Part shown: positions 17,530 to 26,403 of the stretch, piece after piece | Numbering within the stretch: the first letter of the stretch is position 1 | Layout: each line of letters starts with the position of its first letter | DNA from: Bacillus marasmi | GTDB lineage: Bacteria; Bacillota; Bacilli; Bacillales; Cytobacillaceae | Direction of reading: 5' to 3' | Length of the DNA stretch: 64,000 nucleotides | Assembly (NCBI RefSeq): GCF_902168435.1 | Contig: NZ_LR656181.1 | Coordinates: 1 to 64,000, forward strand | Notes under the pieces: generated by a model | Seen by the model: only the letters and a program-made list of their open reading frames with translations | The model's database searches: none | Told to the model about the DNA's origin: nothing | Made by a program: the position numbers and the translations under genes

Positions 17530-18180
17530 CTACTGTAAAAATCTTTTATTCATCGCTAAATTTGTAAACTGATTCACTTGCTGTGTTGTTATGTTTTTTC
17601 CTGTCCGAGCTGTCATAAAATTGACATCGTATCGTGCGATATCAGGTTCATTCGTTTCGTATTCTTCAAATCCCACAGAACCTAAAACACGTTTTAGCAT
17701 GTGCATGTACTTGACTGAATCACCGTTCGTCATAGAGAGATCCCAATGCCAGCACAACGCTAATGAGATGACAATGAACTTCTCTGTTTCTTGTAAAAGA
17801 AACAATGACTGCAGTAAGCTTTGAGCTACCTTTTGATTACGGTAGTTTGGGGCAACTTCAACCACCCCTAATATTTTTATGAAATCTAACTGCCTCCACC
17901 TCTCATCAGGTTCTGGTTCGAGAATAATTGCATAGCCGATGATGGTTTGATGAGATAAGGCGAGAGACATTAATCCTTGATTTGAATCCATTACGGAAAG
18001 CATGGTCTTTTGCTGCTTATCCCAGTCACGGAAATTATTTAAATTATGGTCAAATTGATAATCTCGCAAAATGGTTTTAACATCCTCTTGATTTGTTACA
18101 ATTGAGTATGGAATGGAATCACAACCCTTTAATCTATTTATTATGTAAACACATCCTGTATCCCGTAGCTTTATTGCCAT
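17530..18180 (-). CDS. acuA: AcuA-like GNAT acetyltransferase
   Basis: A GNAT protein of 216 residues. The acetyl-CoA site is seen in VVEVAPNYRNQKVAQSLLQSL, and the C-terminal half follows AcuA closely: CWHWDL, TNEPDIARYDVNFMTARTGKN and QFTNLAMNKRFL. AcuA acetylates and inactivates acetyl-CoA synthetase AcsA in B. subtilis. Here acuB and acuC are not adjacent, and the N-terminus is poorly conserved, so a different target is possible. The start is uncertain: ATG at 18180 is chosen, a TTG lies eight codons upstream, and neither has a good ribosome site. Confidence 0.7.
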   Translation of the reverse strand: MAIKLRDTGCVYIINRLKGCDSIPYSIVTNQEDVKTILRDYQFDHNLNNFRDWDKQQKTMLSVMDSNQGLMSLALSHQTIIGYAIILEPEPDERWRQLDFIKILGVVEVAPNYRNQKVAQSLLQSLFLLQETEKFIVISLALCWHWDLSMTNGDSVKYMHMLKRVLGSVGFEEYETNEPDIARYDVNFMTARTGKNITTQQVNQFTNLAMNKRFLQ

Positions 18181-18311
18181 TATAATTGTTTTTTTAAAGG
18201 TCAACTATGATTATTTTGTAAATTCAAAGGAAAAGACTGAAGCAGCGGCGAATTGTTTTGCTAAGATATGGAATTAAATCATAAAAAACATTTATAAAAG
18301 GGGGAATGATT

Positions 18312-18824
18312 ATGTCCAACGCTGAGATCAAAACTTCCGTTGACGGACAAGAACTTGTAATAGAACACACGGTTAATGCACCTAGAGATTTAGTTTTCAA
18401 GGCCTATTCAGAAGATGAGTTGCTATCGAGCTGGTGGGGCCCACAAGGTTGGCAAACGGAAAACCGTCAATTTGAATTTAAGCCAAACGGAGTATGGCTA
18501 TATTGCATGCGATGTGTGGATCAAGATCAAGGTGAGTTTTATGGCATGGAATCATGGGGGAAAAGCATTTACCATGAAATCATTGCTCCTGAAAAGATTA
18601 TATACACAGATATGTTTTCAGATAAAGATGGAAACCCAATCGAAGGAATGCCAGAAATCAAAGTTACTATGCTATTCACTAAAAAGGATGGAAACACACA
18701 AATATCTGTCCATAATAAATTTCCTTCAACGGAAACACTCCATTTTGTTATGGAAATGGGGCTGGTTCAAGGCTACGCTTCTCAGCTCGAACGCCTTGAT
18801 GAGCTAATGACACAACTCAAGTAA
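18312..18824 (+). CDS. SRPBCC domain protein (AHSA1-like)
   Basis: A 170-residue START-like protein of the AHSA1/CalC group: VIEHTVNAPRDLVFKAYSEDELLSSWWGPQGW at the N-terminus, a middle of beta-strands, and the long C-terminal helix ending QGYASQLERLDELMTQL. These proteins have a hydrophobic cavity for small ligands; the ligand is unknown. The ATG at 18312 is eight nt after AAAGGGGGA and is preferred over the in-frame ATG two codons earlier. Confidence 0.85.
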   Translation: MSNAEIKTSVDGQELVIEHTVNAPRDLVFKAYSEDELLSSWWGPQGWQTENRQFEFKPNGVWLYCMRCVDQDQGEFYGMESWGKSIYHEIIAPEKIIYTDMFSDKDGNPIEGMPEIKVTMLFTKKDGNTQISVHNKFPSTETLHFVMEMGLVQGYASQLERLDELMTQLK

Positions 18825-18830
18825 AGGAAC

Positions 18831-18884
18831 GGGGACATCAATTTCCAATTTATTCAAGTACAATGGGAAATGTCCCCTATTTTG
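18831..18884. terminator. Terminator-like GGGGACA/TGTCCCC hairpin
   Basis: GGGGACAT pairs with ATGTCCCC, with an inner TTCC/GGAA pairing, and is followed by TATTTTG. It separates the convergent SRPBCC and tag genes. Confidence 0.65.
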
Positions 18885-19457
18885 TTATGGATTCTCCGAA
18901 TGATATGGACACGTTACAACATGATCATCGATGATTCCAATTGCCTGCAAATAAGAATAAATGGTAACGGGACCTACAAATTTAAAGCCTCGTTTTTTCA
19001 TATCTTTACTAATTTTCACTGACAATTCACTTTGGGCAGGAAGCTCTTCTACAGCAGTCCAATGATTGATGATTCTCTGGCCACCGGTAAAATGCCAGAC
19101 ATATTTTGCGAAACTCCCAAATTCCTCGATTACTTTCTGGGCAGCGAGAGCATTCGAGCGTACAGCCTTAATTTTTAACCTATGACGAACCACCTCGCCA
19201 GTTAAGGCAACTTCCTCAAGCTCATCATCCGTCATAGACGCACATAGGTTGATTGTAAAACCATGAAAAGCTTTGCGATACCCCTTACGTTTATTCAAGA
19301 TAATTTGCCAAGAAAGACCAGCTTGTGCACCTTCTAGATTCAACATTTCAAACAAATACGTATCATCATAGTTAGGTACACCCCATTCCAGATTGTGATA
19401 TTCTCTCATCAATTGATTGGACTGAGCCCAGGAACATACCATTTCAGATTGGTTCAT
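18885..19457 (-). CDS. tag: DNA-3-methyladenine glycosylase I
   Basis: A 190-residue base-excision repair enzyme that removes 3-methyladenine from alkylated DNA. Typical Tag features are CSWAQSNQLMREYHNLEWGVPNYDD at the N-terminus, LEGAQAGLSWQIILNKRKGYRKAFHGF, and KRGFKFVGPVTIYSYLQAIGIIDDHVVTC near the end. The zinc site of the family uses an N-terminal cysteine and histidine and a C-terminal H..C..H set, seen here as C at the start and DDHVVTCPYH at the end. The start follows AGAGGTG. The next gene on this strand lies 41 nt upstream. Confidence 0.93.
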   Translation of the reverse strand: MNQSEMVCSWAQSNQLMREYHNLEWGVPNYDDTYLFEMLNLEGAQAGLSWQIILNKRKGYRKAFHGFTINLCASMTDDELEEVALTGEVVRHRLKIKAVRSNALAAQKVIEEFGSFAKYVWHFTGGQRIINHWTAVEELPAQSELSVKISKDMKKRGFKFVGPVTIYSYLQAIGIIDDHVVTCPYHSENP

Positions 19458-19497
19458 CTTCTTCACCTCTTCTCTTTTTCATAAATTAGGATAAAAA

Positions 19498-20250
19498 CTA
19501 CTTATACTTAAATCCCTGCTTTTTGACAGTAGGACTTGAGTTTTGAGCATATTGTTCAAACCCAGTATCATAAAAATGCGATATACTGCTAGACCAATCT
19601 CGAGCATCTTTTCCACCAGTTCGTTCAAACATATAAGCAGAAATGGTCTTGTCATATTCATCGATAGATTCTTTTTGAACTTCAGTACTATACTTCTCCT
19701 TCTGAAAAGTTGCCATAAGTGGCAATCTCGGTTTCTGTTCAGGAATGGTTCGTGGTGCACCAATAACTAGACCAGAAATGGGAAACACATACTCCGGAAG
19801 ATTTAACACATCAACAAAGACCTGAGGATTTCGCCTAACCCCTCCAATTGGAACAATTCCAAGTCCTAATGATTCCGCGGCAATAATTGCATTAGCTAGC
19901 GCAATTCCAACATCTGTGGAACCGACCATAATGGCCTCTATATCTTCAACAATTTGAAATTGATGCCCATTTTTCTCAGCTGCCAACATTGCTCGATAAA
20001 AATCCATGCAGAACAGTAAAAATACTGGAGCTTCCTCGATCCACTTTTGATTGCCCGCAGCTTTAGCCAGCCTTGACTTCTTTTCAGGATCCCTTATTTC
20101 AATAACAGTTACATTTTGTCCATTAGCCCAATTTGGCGCCGCCATTGCCGCCTTCACAATGGCTTCTATTTGATCCTCGCTAACATCAATATCTTGATAG
20201 AAATCCCGAACACAACGATGGTTTCCTATCAATTTAATCGTTTCATTCAT
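19498..20250 (-). CDS. nfrA: NADPH-dependent flavin oxidoreductase/nitroreductase, NfrA-like
   Basis: A 250-residue FMN nitroreductase that follows NfrA1/NfrA2 (YcnD) of B. subtilis throughout: IGNHRCVRDF, PVFLLFCMDFYRA, VGIALANAIIAAESLGLGIVPIGGVRRNP, PEYVFPISGLVIGAP and the C-terminal YMFERTGGKDARDWSSSISHFY. Such enzymes reduce FMN or nitro compounds with NADPH. The gene may be co-transcribed with tag, which begins 41 nt downstream. Confidence 0.9.
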   Translation of the reverse strand: MNETIKLIGNHRCVRDFYQDIDVSEDQIEAIVKAAMAAPNWANGQNVTVIEIRDPEKKSRLAKAAGNQKWIEEAPVFLLFCMDFYRAMLAAEKNGHQFQIVEDIEAIMVGSTDVGIALANAIIAAESLGLGIVPIGGVRRNPQVFVDVLNLPEYVFPISGLVIGAPRTIPEQKPRLPLMATFQKEKYSTEVQKESIDEYDKTISAYMFERTGGKDARDWSSSISHFYDTGFEQYAQNSSPTVKKQGFKYK

Positions 20251-20300
20251 ATCGACACCTCACTCTATTTTTAGCCTTTACTTCAAATCCCCTAATCTAA

Positions 20301-20489
20301 CTAATAGACTTCCTCGATAAACTTAAAATTCTTAACAAATTCATTTTCATTAATTGATACCCTATCCGATAAATCCTTCGTCCGCAAAACAAACTCCTTG
20401 ACCCCGATATATTCTGACTCCGCAATCAAGAAAAATTGTGTTCCTTTTTTATAGCTTTTGTACTTCTTACTCAATACATATAACTTCAT
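20301..20489 (-). CDS. Small uncharacterised protein
   Basis: A 62-residue basic, soluble protein with no family I recognise. It has a lysine- and tyrosine-rich N-terminus (KLYVLSKKYKSYKKGTQF) and probably a small beta-fold. The ATG has AGAGGTT five nt upstream, which supports real translation. It follows the DUF3784 gene by 38 nt on the same strand. Confidence 0.55.
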   Translation of the reverse strand: MKLYVLSKKYKSYKKGTQFFLIAESEYIGVKEFVLRTKDLSDRVSINENEFVKNFKFIEEVY

Positions 20490-20527
20490 TGACTAACCTC
20501 TATTATATTAAATTGATAATTTTTAGA

Positions 20528-20872
20528 TTAATTAGACTTATTGTGTTTTTTAAATCTATTGCCTGTATTAATGTAAATGAGCATAAAAACTAGGATTGCC
20601 ATAAATAAGGCAAGGCCAAAAACGAATAACCAATTATTTTCATACGCAACACTAAGCACCCAAAATATCATACTAAATGATAAACCGAACATCATTTTCC
20701 CGACAAACTTCAAGAGAGCAGCTGTGTCATATTTTTTCTTTTCTTCTGGTTCCATTGTATTATATCCTGCAATAAATGAAGAACCTTTACCATTGATAAA
20801 GATTATCCCCAATATAACAATCAACACAATCGGAACTACCATAATGATCATTAGGACCAGCTTATCTTCCAT
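20528..20872 (-). CDS. DUF3784 membrane protein
   Basis: A 114-residue protein with three membrane segments (about 5-25, 55-75, 80-105). The loop FINGKGSSFIAGYNTMEPEEKKKYD is the DUF3784 signature. The function of the family is unknown. The start has GGGAGGG seven nt upstream. The small gene at 20301-20489 may be in the same transcript. Confidence 0.85.
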   Translation of the reverse strand: MEDKLVLMIIMVVPIVLIVILGIIFINGKGSSFIAGYNTMEPEEKKKYDTAALLKFVGKMMFGLSFSMIFWVLSVAYENNWLFVFGLALFMAILVFMLIYINTGNRFKKHNKSN

Positions 20873-20941
20873 CTTTTAACCCTCCCAATCATTCACTCCT
20901 AATACAACAATCATTATTAATATAGCAAAAAAGGCGAAAAT

Positions 20942-20968
20942 AAAAAAAGGTCGCCGAAGCAACCTTTT
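20942..20968 (-). terminator. Intrinsic terminator with TTCG tetraloop
   Basis: On the minus strand AAAGGTTGC-TTCG-GCGACCTTT forms a 9-bp stem with a stable tetraloop, followed by TTTTATTTT. It ends the nitronate monooxygenase transcript. Confidence 0.85.
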
Positions 20969-20994
20969 CTATTCAATACATTATTAAATTAACA

Positions 20995-21972
20995 TTAACT
21001 GTGAGTACGCTCAACAATAATGTTCTCCATACGGTTCAAGCCTTTATTAGCTGTAGAAATCATATCATTAAATAATTCTTGAACTGAAGGAACATCGTTA
21101 ATAAGCCCCACAACCTGTCCAGCCCAACCGAAACCTTCTGACTCATTTCCATCATAAATATAATTGCAATTTGCTTTACCGCTAATCAAATCCTTTATAT
21201 CTTCATAAGTTGCACCTTTATGTTCACGGTCAATAATATCCATGGCAAAGTCTGATTTCAAAGCACGTGCAGGAGCACCCAAAGTTCTCTTAATAACCAC
21301 AGTATCTGTTTCGTTTGCCTCTAAGATTGCCTGTTTATATTTTTCGTTTGCATGTACACATTCTTGCGTTGCAATAAAGCGTGTTCCCATTTCAATCCCT
21401 TCCGCTCCGAGTGCGAAAGCAGCCAATAATCCTCGGCCGTCACCAATACCACCGCTGGCAAGAACAGGAATAGATACAGAATCAACAACACGTGGAATTA
21501 ATACCATAGTACCGAGATCTTCGCGACCTAAATGTCCTCCGCCTTCTTGCCCAACTGCCATTACCGCGTCTGCACCTAGCTCTTCAGCTTTTTGAGCTTG
21601 TCTTGCACCAGATACAAGAACAAGCGTCTTGATGTTTTCTCCTTTAAGTCGTTCAAATACTGGTTTTGGATTACCACCAGTGATTGAAATCGCTGGTACT
21701 TTTTCTTCAATCGCAACTTCGAGTAATTCTTCGTATCGACCATCGTGTCTTGAGATGGCAAAATTCACCCCAAATGGTTTATCAGTAAGTGTACGAATTT
21801 TTTGAATCTCACTACGAAGTCTTTCAGGTGTACGAAGTGTAGCAGCAGTAATCTGTCCTAACCCGCCCGCATTAGAAACTGCAGCTGCCAACTCGGCGTA
21901 AGCAAGATAAGCTAGTCCGCCTTGTACAATCGGATACTTAATTCCAAAAATCTCTGTAACACGTGTTTTCAT
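20995..21972 (-). CDS. Nitronate monooxygenase / FabK-like flavin oxidoreductase
   Basis: A TIM-barrel FMN enzyme of 325 residues: TEIFGIKYPIVQGGLAYLAYAELAAAVSNAGGLGQIT, GVNFAISR, SGGIGDGRGLLAAFALGAEGIEMGTRFIATQEC. These match 2-nitropropane dioxygenase/nitronate monooxygenase and the enoyl reductase FabK, which cannot be separated safely by eye; no fatty-acid genes are adjacent, so detoxification of nitronates is favoured. ATG at 21972 follows GGAGTGG; the longer TTG start is unlikely. The gene is transcribed alone. Confidence 0.87.
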   Translation of the reverse strand: MKTRVTEIFGIKYPIVQGGLAYLAYAELAAAVSNAGGLGQITAATLRTPERLRSEIQKIRTLTDKPFGVNFAISRHDGRYEELLEVAIEEKVPAISITGGNPKPVFERLKGENIKTLVLVSGARQAQKAEELGADAVMAVGQEGGGHLGREDLGTMVLIPRVVDSVSIPVLASGGIGDGRGLLAAFALGAEGIEMGTRFIATQECVHANEKYKQAILEANETDTVVIKRTLGAPARALKSDFAMDIIDREHKGATYEDIKDLISGKANCNYIYDGNESEGFGWAGQVVGLINDVPSVQELFNDMISTANKGLNRMENIIVERTHS

Positions 21973-22246
21973 TATTTTTCCACTCCATTTCAACTGTTCG
22001 ATTTTATGTCCATTAGGTTACTTATTCGATTTTGATACCGTAAACCCTTTTTATTATTTTAATATTTATAATTTTTATAATATTTTAATAATAACTCTTC
22101 CCTTTAAGCTTGAAGTACTAAGACTCTTCTATTTATAGACAACTGGTTTCATGTTACAATATAAGGAACGTTTGTTCTTCACTTCCTTAAAAATTATTTA
22201 TTACTATATATTTGTCTTAAAGTACATAACAATGGGGGTTTATGTG

Positions 22247-23236
22247 ATGGCGGTTACTTGTTTATTAGAGATTACACCTGGTAGTTCTTTTGAAGGCTTT
22301 TGTCTTGTAAAAGAAGTGAAACAAGAAAAAACAAAAAAAGGCGATCCGTATCTAAATATTACAGTTGCGAAAAAGCATAAAATGGTGGCCTGTAAGCTTT
22401 GGAACAATGGATTTGGAGGTAGGTCAGTCGACGAATTATTAACGATTTTTGCGAATGGAGTCATCCTTCATTTAACTGGTGACGCCACAGAGTATAATGG
22501 ACAAGTTCAAATGACGATTAGCCATTTCCGGTTAGCTGAAAAAGATGAAGTCGATATTAGAGAATTTATTGAGGCCGCCCCTGAAACTGTTGAAAGCATG
22601 GAAGCAGAAATTCGCTCATACATCGACGAAATCAACATCCCAATTCTACATCAAATTACTTCTGAGTTATTTGAAGAAAATAAAAAATACTTTATGGAGC
22701 ATGTTGCTGCAGTTAAAATGCACCATAATTTCAAAAGCGGTCTCGCCTATCATACATTGTCGCTGCTGCGAATCTCCAAGAATATTTGCGATCAGTACGG
22801 TCCGTTGGTTAATCGGAGTAAAATGTATGCAGCATTGACCCTCCACGATATGGGTAAAATCGTGGAAATGTCCAGGGATTATACCGCTCCAGAATACACT
22901 ATATTTGGACAATTTTTAGGCCATATTCAAATCGTCAACCAAATGATAGACCGAAGGCTCGTCGCGATTCGCAATGATCGTGCTGTTTCCAAAGACGAAG
23001 TAACCGTTGTATATGAACTGATGAACATCATTTCAAGCCATCACGGTCCACTAAGCAATGGCTGGGGCAGCACAGCAGAACCAATTACGCTAGAAGCACA
23101 CCTTTGCCATTTAATTGATAATATCGATGCAAAAATCAATATGATTTCCAAAGCAATGGTTGATATGCAGGATGGAGAAGTTCAAAAACTATGGGGTCTT
23201 GGGAAAATTTATAAACCTAAAGATGTTGAGTGGTAA
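22247..23236 (+). CDS. yhaM: 3'-5' exoribonuclease YhaM
   Basis: About 330 residues: an N-terminal OB-fold (LEITPGSSFEGFCLVKEVKQEKTKKGDPYLNITV) that binds nucleic acid, and an HD metal-dependent phosphohydrolase domain (HHNFKSGLAYHTLSLL, ALTLHDMGKI, SSHHGPLSNGWGS, CHLIDNIDAK). YhaM trims RNA 3' ends and can degrade single-stranded DNA. The paralogous architecture is close to full length (B. subtilis YhaM is about 314 residues). The start ATG at 22247 is chosen from homology; an in-frame ATG at 22232 is also possible. Confidence 0.9.
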   Translation: MAVTCLLEITPGSSFEGFCLVKEVKQEKTKKGDPYLNITVAKKHKMVACKLWNNGFGGRSVDELLTIFANGVILHLTGDATEYNGQVQMTISHFRLAEKDEVDIREFIEAAPETVESMEAEIRSYIDEINIPILHQITSELFEENKKYFMEHVAAVKMHHNFKSGLAYHTLSLLRISKNICDQYGPLVNRSKMYAALTLHDMGKIVEMSRDYTAPEYTIFGQFLGHIQIVNQMIDRRLVAIRNDRAVSKDEVTVVYELMNIISSHHGPLSNGWGSTAEPITLEAHLCHLIDNIDAKINMISKAMVDMQDGEVQKLWGLGKIYKPKDVEW

Positions 23237-23254
23237 AAGTGGAAAAATAGACGT

Positions 23255-23312
23255 ATTCGCACCATCTACCTTCCTAATTAGAGTGATAGATGGTGCGAAT
23301 ATCGCTTTTTTA
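23255..23312 (+). terminator. Intrinsic terminator after yhaM
   Basis: ATTCGCACCATCTA pairs perfectly with TAGATGGTGCGAAT (23287-23300) and is followed by ATCGCTTTTTTAA. It also lies in the 5' region of the UvrA-like gene, and a hairpin with the same GCACCATCT/AGATGGTGC stem follows that gene. Confidence 0.8.
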
Positions 23313-23444
23313 ATATACCTAACCTCTAATATCACCCACTAGATAGCGCGATTCTCACAAATGTCATGTTAAACAGGTTTGAATGATGTACGATGTTAAT
23401 GTACAAGATTGATAATCCATAGAAAAATAGTTAGGAGGACTTGC

Positions 23445-25685
23445 ATGAAACAAGAATATATCGAAATTATTAATGCCAGAGTAAATAACCTTAAAAATAT
23501 CAATTTACAGATTCCGAAAGGAAAAATTTCTATTTTTACAGGGGTATCTGGCTCGGGAAAGTCGTCCATTGTTTTTGATACCATCGCGCAAGAGGCTGGT
23601 CGGCAATTAAATGAAACATACAGCAGCTTTACCCGCCTTTTCCTACCAAGGTACACAAGGCCCGAAGCAGATGAGATCAACAATCTTTCAACAGCTGTTG
23701 TCGTCGATCAAAAACGGCTCGGCGGAAATGCGAGATCTACACTAGGAACAATAACAGATATCAATCCCCTTCTACGTCTACTATTTTCAAGATTTGCCCA
23801 ACCACATATCGGTTACAGCAATGCCTATTCTTTTAACGATCCGAGTGGGATGTGCCCAACATGTGAGGGTATTGGCAAAATCATTACATTAAACATTGAT
23901 GCTGCAATCGATATGGAAAAATCATTAAATGAAGGTGCCATTTTGCTCCCAGGATTCGCACCTGACTCATGGCAATGGAAGTCATACGCGGAATCAGGAT
24001 TCTTTGATAATGATAAAAAGATTAAAGATTACACTAAGGAAGAATTCGACAAGCTCATCTATGCAGAGCCCGAGAAAGTTGTCGTTACATATAAAAATAG
24101 TGATATAAATACTACATACGAAGGCATTGCCGTTAAGTTCATGCGCCAAAATGTGAAAAAAGATAAAGACACGTCTAAACAAGGCGAAAAGAAACTGAAG
24201 GAATTTACCACAAATGGAATATGCCCTGTTTGTGACGGTAGACGATACAACGAAAAAGTTTTATCATCAACGCTCAATGGCTACTCCATTTATGATTTGA
24301 CATCCATACAGCTTGATGAACTAATGGACGTTCTGCCAAAAATTGCAGATTCAAAGGCGAAACCCATTATCGACGGGATAATGGAACGTTTGAAAAATCT
24401 TTGTGACATTGGCTTAAGCTATATGACCCTTTCTCGAGAAACTCCTACCTTATCAGGTGGTGAATCACAAAGGGTAAAAATGGTGAAATATTTATCTAGT
24501 ACGTTAACAGGTTTAATGTACATATTCGATGAGCCAAGCACTGGGCTTCATCCTCGTGATGTTCACCGACTAAATGAATTACTAGTGCGACTTCGAGACA
24601 AAGGAAACACTGTTTTAGTAGTAGAGCATGATCCAGACGTTATCAAAATTGCTGACTATATTGTTGATGTAGGACCACATGCCGGCTCTGATGGTGGAAA
24701 AATTATGTTTTGTGGGAATTACGAGGATTTCCTTTCTTCCAATACATTAACTGCGAAATTTTTAAATAGTAAAAACGAAATCAATCCAAATCCTAGACAG
24801 GTTTCTGAGTTCCTTGAAAGCCACAATAGCAGCCTTCATAATTTGAAAAACATCAGCCTTCGTGTTCCTAAAGGTGTATTCACGGTCGTAACAGGTGTGG
24901 CAGGCTCTGGTAAAAGCACCATCGTAAACGAAGTATTTGCCAAGGATTATCAGGATGCGATTCGAATTGACCAAAGTCCCGTACACACCAACATTCGTTC
25001 AAATCCAGCCACCTTCACTGGGATTATGTCGTCGATACGGAAAGCCTTTTCCGTTGCAAACGGAGTTGATAGTGGATTGTTTAGTTACAATTCTACTGGT
25101 GGATGTAAAGCATGTGGTGGAACTGGTAGTATCGAACTTAATTTGTCTTTTATGGACAAGATGGAAGTTGAATGTAGTGAGTGTAATGGTACCCGTTATC
25201 GGCAAGATGTGCTTCAATACTTATATAAAGGGAAAAATATTGTTGATATCATGGAAATGTCAGTTGAGGAAGCCTTGGAATTATTTGAAGCCAAAGACAT
25301 TCGCACAAAGCTCAAAAGCCTTCATACTGTCGGGCTTGGCTATCTATCCCTAGGCCAGCCACTGAACACCTTGTCCGGCGGAGAATGTCAACGTTTGAAG
25401 TTAGCCAAAGAGCTCAATACAAAAGGAAACATCTATATCCTTGATGAACCAACAACAGGCTTGCATATGTCAGATGTGGAGAATATTCTCCGAATCATTC
25501 ATACATTAGTAGAAAAAGGAAATACTGTTATTGTCATCGAACATCACCTAGATGTAATTCGACATAGTGATTGGATTATTGATTTAGGACCAGATGGTGG
25601 GACTGCTGGAGGAGAAATCCTATATGAAGGACCACCAGCTAGTATTGTGGAATGCCTACGTTCAGTTACAGCACAATATATATAA
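23445..25685 (+). CDS. UvrA-like ABC ATPase (short UvrA paralogue)
   Basis: A 746-residue tandem ABC ATPase. Walker A motifs are GVSGSGKSS (near residue 34) and GVAGSGKST; signatures are TLSGGESQRVKM and TLSGGECQRLKL; two zinc modules show CPTCEGIGK/CPVCDGRRY and CKACGGTGS/CSECNGTRY. True UvrA is about 940-950 residues; this one lacks some 200, probably including much of the UvrB-binding region. Such paralogues have been linked to self-resistance against DNA-binding drugs (DrrC) or have no known role. Start ATG after AGGAGG. It has its own transcription unit framed by two similar hairpins. Confidence 0.9.
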   Translation: MKQEYIEIINARVNNLKNINLQIPKGKISIFTGVSGSGKSSIVFDTIAQEAGRQLNETYSSFTRLFLPRYTRPEADEINNLSTAVVVDQKRLGGNARSTLGTITDINPLLRLLFSRFAQPHIGYSNAYSFNDPSGMCPTCEGIGKIITLNIDAAIDMEKSLNEGAILLPGFAPDSWQWKSYAESGFFDNDKKIKDYTKEEFDKLIYAEPEKVVVTYKNSDINTTYEGIAVKFMRQNVKKDKDTSKQGEKKLKEFTTNGICPVCDGRRYNEKVLSSTLNGYSIYDLTSIQLDELMDVLPKIADSKAKPIIDGIMERLKNLCDIGLSYMTLSRETPTLSGGESQRVKMVKYLSSTLTGLMYIFDEPSTGLHPRDVHRLNELLVRLRDKGNTVLVVEHDPDVIKIADYIVDVGPHAGSDGGKIMFCGNYEDFLSSNTLTAKFLNSKNEINPNPRQVSEFLESHNSSLHNLKNISLRVPKGVFTVVTGVAGSGKSTIVNEVFAKDYQDAIRIDQSPVHTNIRSNPATFTGIMSSIRKAFSVANGVDSGLFSYNSTGGCKACGGTGSIELNLSFMDKMEVECSECNGTRYRQDVLQYLYKGKNIVDIMEMSVEEALELFEAKDIRTKLKSLHTVGLGYLSLGQPLNTLSGGECQRLKLAKELNTKGNIYILDEPTTGLHMSDVENILRIIHTLVEKGNTVIVIEHHLDVIRHSDWIIDLGPDGGTAGGEILYEGPPASIVECLRSVTAQYI

Positions 25686-25730
25686 ACTACCTCCTTGATC
25701 AAAATTATAAATAACGTCTAAGACTAAATG

Positions 25731-25761
25731 CACCATCTGACACATACTGCCAGATGGTGCG
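25731..25761. other. Hairpin GCACCATCT/AGATGGTGC after the UvrA-like gene
   Basis: A 9- to 10-bp stem with a 12-base loop lies 45 nt past the stop. It lacks a proper T-run, so termination would be weak. The stem repeats the core of the terminator at 23255-23300 upstream of the same gene. Confidence 0.55.
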
Positions 25762-25812
25762 ATGAAATAACTAATTATTTAAATCACAAATAAAAGCTGG
25801 AGGAGTCTGGTG

Positions 25813-26322
25813 ATGGTGACTTCAAAAAATTCACTATGTGCTCCGCTTCAACAATTAATGGCCGAACACGTGGAGCTAAGGGCAAATATGTCTCGTTTTT
25901 ATGAAATCATTGAAGATATAGAATACGAAACGGGTCCGACTGTGATTCAATTGTTTATTAAGTTGCACAAACAAATTACTACATTTACAGATAAATTGAA
26001 GGCTCATTCCAAACGTGAGGAAAAATGGCTATTCCCTATGATGAACTTCCACCTAGGCGATAATGACCGAACAATACAAGAGATGGAGCGCGAGCATGAA
26101 AAAGCGGAGCAGCATCTACTAGATTTTTTAACTGAAGTTAACAAGGCGGGAGCTAATCTAGATGAAACCATGGTCGAATGGATTACTACATTTGCTTTCC
26201 AGGCCCACGCTACCTTAACGGAACACTTTGCTAAGGAAGAAAAATCGCTATTTCCGTTGGCGGAAGAGATTCTATCTTTTGATGAAAAGAAAGAACTATA
26301 TAGACTACTACAGGAGCGATAG
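25813..26322 (+). CDS. Hemerythrin domain protein
   Basis: A 169-residue four-helix protein with the spacing of hemerythrin-like iron ligands: QLMAEHVELRANM, HKQITTFTDKLKAHSKREEKWLFPMM, EREHEKAEQHLLDF and AFQAHATLTEHFAKEEKSLFPLAEEIL. These supply histidines and glutamates for a di-iron site that may sense or store O2 or NO. GGAGGAG stands about seven nt before the ATG; a GTG one codon earlier is also possible. It is monocistronic. A related helical domain occurs in the DUF438 protein at 52904. Confidence 0.88.
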   Translation: MVTSKNSLCAPLQQLMAEHVELRANMSRFYEIIEDIEYETGPTVIQLFIKLHKQITTFTDKLKAHSKREEKWLFPMMNFHLGDNDRTIQEMEREHEKAEQHLLDFLTEVNKAGANLDETMVEWITTFAFQAHATLTEHFAKEEKSLFPLAEEILSFDEKKELYRLLQER

Positions 26323-26403
26323 ACAAAGTAGTCAGTTACCTTTATTATTATCAAAAAAATAGCGATAACCCTTTGTGGATTAACACTATTAGATCAATGA
26401 TTT

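Noticed and set aside
18180-18204. TTGACC and TATAAT-like hexamers at the start of the AcuA-like frame read as a promoter
   Set aside because: The spacer is only about 14 bases and the elements overlap a possible TTG start, so the promoter is doubtful.
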